From assembly GCA_029212955.1 (NCBI GenBank), contig JARGOW010000017.1, forward strand, positions 5,263-16,058: 10,796 nt of DNA, given 5' to 3'. Below are positions 1-5,631 of this stretch, piece by piece (within the stretch, counting starts at the first letter, position 1; the number at the start of each line of letters is the position of its first letter). Both the position numbers and the translations under genes were made by a program. The stretch comes from Planctomycetota bacterium (GTDB lineage: Bacteria; Planctomycetota; UBA1135; GCA-002686595). Below the pieces are notes generated by a model, which was not told where the DNA came from, did no database searches, and saw only the letters and a list, made by a program, of their open reading frames with translations.

Positions 1-23
1 ATGGACCGGAGCCCGGTGTTCCG

Positions 24-75
24 CGACACAAAAAAAGGTACCGCACGGTTTCGTGCGGTACCTTTTTTTGTGTCG
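24..75. terminator. Bidirectional intrinsic terminator, 24-bp perfect stem
   Basis: Positions 24-47 and 52-75 are exact reverse complements around the 4-nt loop GTTT. Each arm carries a run of seven A or seven T next to a GC-rich core (GGTACCGCAC and its complement). Read from either strand, a GC-rich hairpin is followed by seven U, so it should stop transcription in both directions. It lies 13 bp beyond the stop of the minus-strand PilZ gene and probably ends that transcript. It may also end a plus-strand gene lying outside the window. The first 23 bases hold no gene I can identify. Confidence 0.9.
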
Positions 76-88
76 GGTGGGATCGGTC

Positions 89-892
89 CTAGGCGCTCTT
101 GGTCCAGTTCAAGCGCTCCGTCAGGAAATCCTGGATGAATTGCTCCAGGAGCAGATCGTCCTTGTTCACTTCGTTCTGTAGGAAGCGCAAGCCAATGTAG
201 TCCTTGGCCCCATGACTTTCCTTGCGGGCGACGACCAGGCGTCCCTGCACAAAGCGTTTTTCGCCGTGGTTGTGGCTCAGGTTGAATTTGAGCGTATCGC
301 CCTCGCTCAGCTTGATGGCCTGCACATGATCCACCCAGGCGCCGATGCCCAATTCAGAAAGGTCGTGGACCGCTGCGGTCAAACGAATGCCCTTGCGACT
401 CACACGCAGGCTGAATTGATCGGGTCCCGTGCGCACGCGGTTCTTCGAACGCCGGTTGAAGTACTTGCCGAGTTGATCGTCCAGTTGACTGTATAGATCG
501 CCGGAGTTGATGAACTCCAAGCCCACCTTCACATAAAAGCCCGAGGTCTCTTCGATCGAACGAACCATACACGGCGAGGTCACGCTCCAACCTTCGCGGG
601 GGTGCTCGATGCGCGCGGCGATGACCTGCTCCTCGTGGAGATACGGAACGATCTCCCGCGAAACGCGTACGTTGGCGCCCTGGATACAAAGGTCGTCGAG
701 CCTGCCTTCCAGCTCGCGATCCAGGGTGGAATCCAGGTTCAGCAACACGACCCCGTCGAGTTGACCCACCATGGCGCCATCTTGAATGGGCTCCAGGAAG
801 ACCTTGAACTCATCGCGGTTCTTCGGGACCTTGCGAATCACCTGGCGGCGATTCTCAGGTTCACTGGTCGATTTTTTCTTTCGGAAGAACAA
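89..892 (-). CDS. Tandem PilZ-domain protein, probable c-di-GMP receptor
   Basis: Soluble protein of about 267 residues with no signal peptide or membrane segment. The C-terminal half (about residues 145-260) is a canonical PilZ domain: the c-di-GMP-binding arginines R148-x3-R152 are followed by D177-x-S179-x2-G182. The N-terminal half (about 30-135) looks like a second, degenerate PilZ or YcgR-N-like barrel, with a DxCxxG version of the second motif near residues 67-72 and no clean RxxxR. PilZ proteins sense c-di-GMP and adjust motility, adhesion or exopolysaccharide output; the divergent flippase and glycosyltransferase suggest a polysaccharide target (inference). The start is uncertain. 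The open frame extends to an ATG at 1064-1066 and a TTG at 1070-1072, but the added 58-60 residues look non-coding and would fill the divergent promoter gap. I place the start at the TTG at 890-892, which gives a basic FFRKKK N-terminus. A GTG 23 codons further in is another option. None has a good SD. Confidence 0.82.
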   Translation of the reverse strand: MFFRKKKSTSEPENRRQVIRKVPKNRDEFKVFLEPIQDGAMVGQLDGVVLLNLDSTLDRELEGRLDDLCIQGANVRVSREIVPYLHEEQVIAARIEHPREGWSVTSPCMVRSIEETSGFYVKVGLEFINSGDLYSQLDDQLGKYFNRRSKNRVRTGPDQFSLRVSRKGIRLTAAVHDLSELGIGAWVDHVQAIKLSEGDTLKFNLSHNHGEKRFVQGRLVVARKESHGAKDYIGLRFLQNEVNKDDLLLEQFIQDFLTERLNWTKSA

Positions 893-1155
893 GATGATGG
901 TTTGGTGGGGCCTTCCAGCGGTCGTGTGGGAGCAACGCGAGCCAAACGCGCTGCCCTGCCTTGCGGCAGACCGTGGGCGGGGATCCCATGAGTTCGACAG
1001 GCAATCGGACCATTCCTTAGGGAATTCCTTTTTCCCCTGGCAGAATCCGGGGGCAGCGCGGACCATGCCCAAGGGGATGCGGCACTGCCGAGAAGTCCCA
1101 ATTGCATCCAGGTTTCCGCCATTTCGGTCGTCAAACGGCCCATTGCTCGCCCCCC
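893..1155. promoter_or_regulatory. Divergent intergenic region between PilZ gene and flippase
   Basis: This gap of about 260 bp lies between the preferred PilZ start and the flippase ATG, so promoters for both directions should lie here. I cannot pick out convincing -35/-10 pairs, and there is no clear operator. If the PilZ protein starts at 1066 instead, the gap shrinks to about 90 bp. The assignment rests only on gene orientation. Confidence 0.3.
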
Positions 1156-2499
1156 ATGCCGCCCTCCAGCTCCGAAACCTCCCCCACCGCGTCCATCGCG
1201 CGGCGGCTCCTGGGCAGCACCGGTTGGCTGGTGATCGGCCGCCTGGTGACCTCGGCGTGCACCCTTTTGATCCTGCTTCAGCTGGCCCACCATCTGCCCC
1301 TGGCCGGATTTGGGCGCATCACCTTCTACCTGGCCGTGATGATGGTGATCGGCAGCGTGAGCGATTTGGGCACGGGGCAGATCGTGGTTCAAAAGAGTGC
1401 ACAGGACGAACTTTCCCTGGCGGCCTTGCTGCGTACGGGCCGGCGAGTGCGCATGGTCATGGCCCTGGTCTCTTGGCTGGTGTGGACCCTTTGGGTGTTC
1501 TCGAGCGGTGAGCCCGATGCGCTTTGGCTGTCGCTTGCGGGGTTGTTCCCCCTCACCTTTGGGTTGGAACTCTCCACGGTGCCCATGCGCAACGCGATCC
1601 AACTCAAGGCTCCCGTTTTGATTCGCACGGGGGTCAACGTGCTCAATCTGGTCACAGTGACCCTGTTGATTCAGAACTCGGTCACCCGCACGGGCCCCCT
1701 GTTTTTTGCCATGTCGGTGGGTTTTGCCCTTGGAAACGTGGCCTTGCATTTCTTCCACCGGGGAACGCTTCCGCCCAAGGCACGCCAAGGCGTGCCTTGG
1801 GGTCCTTTCCTGTTGGCCACCATCCCCCTGGGCTTGGGAGCCCTTTGCCAGCAGCTGTATTTCTGGATCGACAACGTGTTCATTCGCGTGCAATTGGGCG
1901 AGGAGGCTTTAGGTCTATACAACCTGCCTGTTCGTCTATTTTCCTTTGCCATCCTGGTGGCCGTCTTGGCACCGAGCGCGGCCCTACCCTGGCTTTCCCG
2001 GGAACATGCAGCCGGTAGACTTGGGCCGGCGATCGCGCGCTTGGCCTTGCCCCTGCTGGCCCTGGGCGCGGGAGCGGCGGGTTTCCTCGCCAGCGCTTCG
2101 GGGACCCTACTCCAGTTGTTCGGTGAGTCCTTTCCCGCCGCCCAGAGCACTTTTCAATACCTGCTGATGGCCCTGGTCTTCGTCCATGCGGGAGCACTCC
2201 TGTCCACCGGTATCATCGCCACGGGGCGTACGGGTGACCTGCTGTACATCACCGTGGCGGCTTTGCTGACCAATCTGTTGGGCAACGCCATACTCATCCC
2301 ATCCATGGGCATCGATGGCGCTGCCGTGGCCACTTCGCTCACCGAAGGCGCGGTTGTCCTCTTCGCCTTGTTGGCCCTGGCCCGAACCGGTGTGCTGCCT
2401 TGCAAGCACATTCCCCTTTGGGTCTGGCCAGCGCTTCCCGGGATCGCCTACTTGGGTTGGATCTTCGCCCAGGGATTGTTGCGCATTCTGCCCGCTTGA
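1156..2499 (+). CDS. Polysaccharide/lipid-linked oligosaccharide flippase (Wzx-like, MOP superfamily)
   Basis: Very hydrophobic protein of 447 residues with about 12-14 predicted membrane segments spread over its whole length, the usual size and layout of O-antigen or exopolysaccharide flippases. The N-terminus has the typical form: a short polar lead, an RRLLGSTGWLVIGR stretch, a first helix, then a GRITFYLAVMMVIGSVSDLG segment. A central segment reads QQLYFWIDNVFI, where Wzx-like proteins often carry a charged residue in a helix. The predicted role is to flip undecaprenyl-linked glycan units across the inner membrane. I chose the ATG at 1156; a TTG 18 codons upstream adds residues that do not look coding. 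No SD is visible. The stop lies 28 bp before the glycosyltransferase start, so the two are probably one operon. The coding sequence contains a perfect palindrome at 1775-1800, in the loop between two membrane segments. The specific sugar cannot be inferred. Confidence 0.87.
   Translation: MPPSSSETSPTASIARRLLGSTGWLVIGRLVTSACTLLILLQLAHHLPLAGFGRITFYLAVMMVIGSVSDLGTGQIVVQKSAQDELSLAALLRTGRRVRMVMALVSWLVWTLWVFSSGEPDALWLSLAGLFPLTFGLELSTVPMRNAIQLKAPVLIRTGVNVLNLVTVTLLIQNSVTRTGPLFFAMSVGFALGNVALHFFHRGTLPPKARQGVPWGPFLLATIPLGLGALCQQLYFWIDNVFIRVQLGEEALGLYNLPVRLFSFAILVAVLAPSAALPWLSREHAAGRLGPAIARLALPLLALGAGAAGFLASASGTLLQLFGESFPAAQSTFQYLLMALVFVHAGALLSTGIIATGRTGDLLYITVAALLTNLLGNAILIPSMGIDGAAVATSLTEGAVVLFALLALARTGVLPCKHIPLWVWPALPGIAYLGWIFAQGLLRILPA
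1775..1800. repeat. Perfect 12-bp-arm inverted repeat inside flippase gene
   Basis: CCAAGGCACGCC at 1775-1786 is followed by AA and then its exact reverse complement at 1789-1800. It encodes the polar loop PKARQGVPW between membrane segments of the flippase and keeps the frame. Perfect 24-of-24 symmetry in coding DNA is unlikely by chance. It could be a dispersed palindromic element, an mRNA hairpin, or a protein-binding site. Confidence 0.8.
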
Positions 2500-2507
2500 C
2501 CAATCAT

Positions 2508-2521
2508 GGGGAGGCCTCCCC
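2508..2521. repeat. 14-bp palindrome overlapping candidate SD of the glycosyltransferase
   Basis: GGGGAGGCCTCCCC is perfectly self-complementary and sits in the 28-bp gap between the flippase stop and the glycosyltransferase ATG at 2528. Its left half (GGGGAGG) is the best SD candidate for that gene, although about 13-14 nt from the ATG is long. It has no T-run, so it is not an obvious terminator. Intramolecular folding would need a small loop and could mask the SD. Confidence 0.55.
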
Positions 2522-2527
2522 ACGCCT

Positions 2528-3664
2528 ATGAGCCTATCCATCGACTACCGCCCCGCCCTCGTCAACAGTGAAGGCATCGGCAGGTACGTGCGCGAATTGG
2601 TTCGCGGCATGTTGTTTTGCGGAATGGGTTCCGAGATGACCCTGTTCGCCGGGACCCTGCGCCCCTCGAAGTATTCCAGGAGCGAACTGGGGTTGATCGA
2701 CGCGGGCATGCGCTTGCTGCGCCCACGCTATCCCACGCGCTACTTTCGCAACCGCCTAAACAAAAAGGGCATCGGCATCGATCAATGGATCGGTGACACC
2801 AGCGTCTACCACCAAACCCAATGGAGTCCGCTGCCCGTGCGCAATGCCGCCGAGGTGGGAACGATTTTCGATTGCATTTATGCCCTGGACGCGGTGGAAC
2901 AAGGTGGGCCGGACTTCCTCCCCAAGGATGCGGCCCAACGGATGTTGGCCCAATCGAAGGCCCTGGCCGAACGTTGCGAGATCCTCATCGTTCCAAGTCA
3001 ATATGTGGCCGATCAGGTCACGGAAAAACTGGGGGCCGATCCGGCCAAAGTACGTGTGACCCATTTGGGGTGTGATCATTTGCCTCCGGGGGCTTCGCGG
3101 CCCGGACACCTGGCTCCCAACGCACCGTACATTCTCACGGTCACGCGTATCGACCGACGCAAGAACCATGTGTTGGCCCTGCGTGTCTTTGAACGCTTGG
3201 TCAAGCAGGGTTACCCCCATCACTGGGTGGTGGTCGGGCCGCTGGGCCACGGACACAAGGAATTCGTCGAGGCTCTCAAGCAATCCCCGGTACGTGGTCG
3301 CGTTCGTTGGCTGCGACTTGTGGGCGACACCGAACTGTCCACCTTGCTCAAGAGTGCCGAGCTCCTGCTTTGGCCTTCCCGCAACGAGGGGTTTGGATTG
3401 CCGCCCTTGGAATCCATGGCCTGCGGAACGCCCGTGGTCACGAGTTCGGTCACATCGATCCCCGAAATATGCGGCGACGCGGCCATCCTGCACGACCCGT
3501 CCGATGGGGACGCCTTTTTCGAATCCTGCTGTAGATTGATCGAAGATCCGGCCTTTGCCCACGACCTGGCGGAGCGCGGGTTGAAGCGTGCTTCCCAATT
3601 CACTTGGCGCCGCACCGCCCAGGAAACCATGGACATCTACAAGGAACTCATGGACCGGAATTGA
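2528..3664 (+). CDS. Glycosyltransferase, GT4 family (GT-B fold)
   Basis: Cytoplasmic glycosyltransferase of 378 residues. The N-terminal Rossmann domain has the acceptor-side signature NSEGIGRYVREL (residues 13-24). The C-terminal donor domain begins near residue 200 with YILTVTRIDRRKNH, the usual 'report-name' strand and loop of GT4 enzymes. It carries the E-x7-E motif E287GFGLPPLE295 within NEGFGLPPLESMACGTPVV, which binds the nucleotide-sugar donor. Family knowledge predicts a retaining transferase that adds a hexose, such as mannose, to a lipid-linked glycan; the exact sugar is not readable. The ATG at 2528 begins the conserved SIDYRP strand. The longer open frame to 2315 overlaps the flippase in another frame and is not protein-like. 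A GGGGAGG lies upstream inside a palindrome. It is the second gene of the flippase operon and ends 28 bp short of a converging gene, with no clear terminator between them. Confidence 0.92.
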   Translation: MSLSIDYRPALVNSEGIGRYVRELVRGMLFCGMGSEMTLFAGTLRPSKYSRSELGLIDAGMRLLRPRYPTRYFRNRLNKKGIGIDQWIGDTSVYHQTQWSPLPVRNAAEVGTIFDCIYALDAVEQGGPDFLPKDAAQRMLAQSKALAERCEILIVPSQYVADQVTEKLGADPAKVRVTHLGCDHLPPGASRPGHLAPNAPYILTVTRIDRRKNHVLALRVFERLVKQGYPHHWVVVGPLGHGHKEFVEALKQSPVRGRVRWLRLVGDTELSTLLKSAELLLWPSRNEGFGLPPLESMACGTPVVTSSVTSIPEICGDAAILHDPSDGDAFFESCCRLIEDPAFAHDLAERGLKRASQFTWRRTAQETMDIYKELMDRN

Positions 3665-3692
3665 TCGTCCACCTGCGCACCGCCCCTTGGCT

Positions 3693-4595
3693 CTAAAGCC
3701 AGGCTGCGTCGCCCAGGGATCCGCTGCGCGAACCGAGTTGCCACCAGAATGGAACCCCAGCCCACTGCATGGCCGCGTGGGCCGAACCGGCCTCAGGATT
3801 CCAACCACCCGTGAGCAGTCGGGTCTGAATCAGCGACCGCTGCGGTTGCAGTACATTGAAGTCCAAACCCACGGGCCCACCCCGCAGGATGATCGGTGCC
3901 CGGGTCCAGGACTGCAAGGGCACACAGCTCGGGGCGGACAGTGTGCCAGGGCCCTGGGAACGGATGGAGGCCCACCGGGACCCCACCGAGAGCAAGGTGA
4001 CTTGGCCCTCGCCCAGGGGTTGCAATTGCAGTCCGGACAGCCGCACCTCCGACTCTTCGCTGGCGGGGCTGAGTCGAATCTCCAAGGAGCCCTGGGAGGC
4101 TCCAACGAGGAATACACTGCCCCAGGACTGCTCCGCCCGTTCGGCCCGGCCCTGGCAATCCTGATACAGGTCGTCGCCGGTCACGGTTACGGCCGTGGAA
4201 CCGGAAGTGCAATCGGCGCGACCATAAACAGCCAACATGTATGCACCGGGTTCAAGGCCCGACAGGTTCCAAACCTGGTCCTCGCCCTTGGTTTGTGCGC
4301 CGTCCCCCAGGAGTTCTTGATCGCCGCCCGGCTGGTCCGTGTTGCACGATACCCAGGTGGCCACATCATCGCATTGCAAGACGGCCTGGGAGGCTTGGCC
4401 ATGTACGTCCACAAGCGGTAAGCGTTCCCCTTCGTTCACTCCGAAGCGATTCCATAGCCCGGGCTGGGCCAGGTCCCCGGCGCAATCGTTGCGTGCCACC
4501 GGACCCAGCCCCACATCCACGTTGAATGCGGCGGGCTGGTCACTCACACCTTGGCCGGGAGCCAAGGAAGCGATGAGGAGTGCGTGGAATAGCAT
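3693..4595 (-). CDS. Exported beta-rich protein with malectin-like/carbohydrate-binding-like features, function unknown
   Basis: About 300 residues. The N-terminus MLFHALLIASLAPGQG resembles a short Sec signal peptide but lacks a positive n-region. In frame upstream, CTG AAA TCC CCA AGA CCC leads into the ATG; a start at the CTG (4611-4613) would supply K and R and make a normal signal. The mature part opens with FNVDVG...GLWNRFG and later has WNLSGLEPGAYMLAVYG (near 109-125). These phrases recall secreted malectin-like or galactose-binding-like domains in Planctomycetota and PEP-CTERM proteins (family resemblance by eye only). There are six cysteines (38, 75, 84, 129, 147, 224), compatible with three disulfides. 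The C-terminus is rich in Trp and Gly, with no sorting tail. It begins 24 bp after the TPR gene stop and in the same frame, and is very likely co-transcribed with it. No enzyme motif is seen, so function is unassigned. Confidence 0.72.
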   Translation of the reverse strand: MLFHALLIASLAPGQGVSDQPAAFNVDVGLGPVARNDCAGDLAQPGLWNRFGVNEGERLPLVDVHGQASQAVLQCDDVATWVSCNTDQPGGDQELLGDGAQTKGEDQVWNLSGLEPGAYMLAVYGRADCTSGSTAVTVTGDDLYQDCQGRAERAEQSWGSVFLVGASQGSLEIRLSPASEESEVRLSGLQLQPLGEGQVTLLSVGSRWASIRSQGPGTLSAPSCVPLQSWTRAPIILRGGPVGLDFNVLQPQRSLIQTRLLTGGWNPEAGSAHAAMQWAGVPFWWQLGSRSGSLGDAAWL

Positions 4596-4619
4596 GGGTC
4601 TTGGGGATTTCAGTCCAGA

Positions 4620-5516
4620 TCAACGATCGAGGACCAACTCCAACTGGCGCATCAGATCCTCGTTGCCGGGGAAACGGGATAGTCCGTTCTGCCAAGCGGT
4701 GCGGGCTTCTTCGATCTTACCCATTTGCATATGCATGTTGCCCAGCAGCAGATAAGCCTGAACGTGGCTAGGCTCCACCGGAACCAGGTTTTGCTTCTCG
4801 ATCAGGAGCTCGAACTGCTGAATCGACTCGGATTGCTTGCCCATGATCGGGGGCCAGAAGCTGAGCGCGATGGCTTTGGAGCGACGCGCGTCCAAGTGGT
4901 TGGGGTCCAACTCCAAGGCCTTGGTGTAGGCCTTGTCCGCATTGCTCGCCACGAACCCGGCCTTCGGGCTGGAGCCCATGGACTGCACTTTTTGGATGTA
5001 GGCGTCGCCCAAGTCGTTCTGGGCGTCGGGATTGTTCGGGTCCGCTTCGGCGCGTGCCTTAAAGAGATCGATCAGCTCATCCACCCGGCCTTCTGCCGTG
5101 GCCTTATCCCAGAGCTTTTGGATCTCCCCATCGCTCAAATTGCCCGCGGTCATGGCGGCGAACCAATCCTCGGGGCCGCCTTCTGCCTGGCCAGAGACCA
5201 GGGCCGCGGGGACCGCCTGGGCCGTGGGGTCCGCGGCCTTGCCGCTGGATCCGGAAGTGCTGCTTTCGGACCCGGGGGCCTGCACAGTCTGACGCGGGGC
5301 GGCGAGCCATTGGTCCTGCTTGGCCTCCAAGGAAACCAGACGCTCGTTGATCGCATCTAGGCTCGAGCTCAATTCCTGCCCTTCGGGGGCGGTCAATGCG
5401 GGGCCCGAGCCCGTGCTATCGGCAGCGTTGGAATTGGGTCCTAGGAATTTGGCGCCGGCGGCGCCTCCGATGACGGACAGGACGAGAACGGAGGGAAACA
5501 GTAGGGCAGCTTTCAT
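4620..5516 (-). CDS. Exported or membrane-anchored TPR-repeat protein
   Basis: 298 residues. Residues 1-24 form one hydrophobic segment after MK, ending in GGAAGA-K: a Sec signal peptide or an uncleaved anchor. Residues 48-70 look like a short amphipathic coiled coil. A low-complexity Ser/Gly/Ala/Pro linker runs to about 115. The C-terminal half is tetratricopeptide-like: repeats near 145-180, 192-215 (AYTKALELDPNHLDARRSKA) and 250-285 (YLLLGNMHMQMGKIEEARTAWQNGL). The arrangement resembles the periplasmic TPR part of CcmH/NrfG-type proteins and other TPR scaffolds, but no cytochrome-maturation genes lie nearby, so a specific role is not claimed. The ATG at 5514-5516 has no SD. A TAAAAT at 5576-5581 (minus strand) could be a -10, but I find no matching -35. 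The downstream exported-protein gene follows after 24 bp and in frame, suggesting a two-gene unit. Confidence 0.85.
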   Translation of the reverse strand: MKAALLFPSVLVLSVIGGAAGAKFLGPNSNAADSTGSGPALTAPEGQELSSSLDAINERLVSLEAKQDQWLAAPRQTVQAPGSESSTSGSSGKAADPTAQAVPAALVSGQAEGGPEDWFAAMTAGNLSDGEIQKLWDKATAEGRVDELIDLFKARAEADPNNPDAQNDLGDAYIQKVQSMGSSPKAGFVASNADKAYTKALELDPNHLDARRSKAIALSFWPPIMGKQSESIQQFELLIEKQNLVPVEPSHVQAYLLLGNMHMQMGKIEEARTAWQNGLSRFPGNEDLMRQLELVLDR

Positions 5517-5592
5517 GACGATCGTGGGGAGAGGGGCGAATGGTCAGCATGGCCATACGGCCTTTCCCAGCGCTCATTTTACACAACCCTAG

Positions 5593-5619
5593 GAAAAAGC
5601 TAGCCCCCCCGTGGGGCCT
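5593..5619 (-). terminator. Probable intrinsic terminator after the molybdopterin oxidoreductase
   Basis: On the minus strand, 15 nt past the stop codon, GCCCC pairs with GGGGC across a 5-nt loop, with possible register shifts in the G-run. A five-T run (TTTTT, plus-strand 5594-5598) follows after a short AGC spacer. The stem is only 5-6 bp, so strength is uncertain. It would separate the upstream aminopeptidase/lipoprotein/oxidoreductase unit from the TPR gene. Confidence 0.5.
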
Positions 5620-5631
5620 TCCCGCATCGGG

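Noticed and set aside
838..1893. A 351-codon minus-strand open frame opposite the flippase
   Set aside because: Its translation is Gln/Gly/His/Arg-rich and overlaps both the PilZ gene and the flippase; the plus strand clearly encodes membrane helices.
2315..2527. 71-codon upstream extension of the first glycosyltransferase
   Set aside because: It overlaps the flippase in another frame and is Trp/Pro/Cys-rich; the conserved first beta strand begins at the ATG at 2528.
3665..3692. Terminator between the convergent glycosyltransferase and exported-protein genes
   Set aside because: Only a 4-bp GGCT/AGCC stem straddles the second gene's stop and there is no T-run; 28 bp offers no credible hairpin.
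3588..4421. A 277-codon plus-strand open frame opposite the exported protein
   Set aside because: It overlaps the end of the glycosyltransferase in another frame and reads as low-order Gly/Pro/Arg/Gln sequence; the minus strand has a signal-like N-terminus and domain-like phrases.
5576..5581. TAAAAT as a -10 promoter box for the TPR gene
   Set aside because: No acceptable -35 sequence is found at 16-18 bp, so it is mentioned only in the gene entry.
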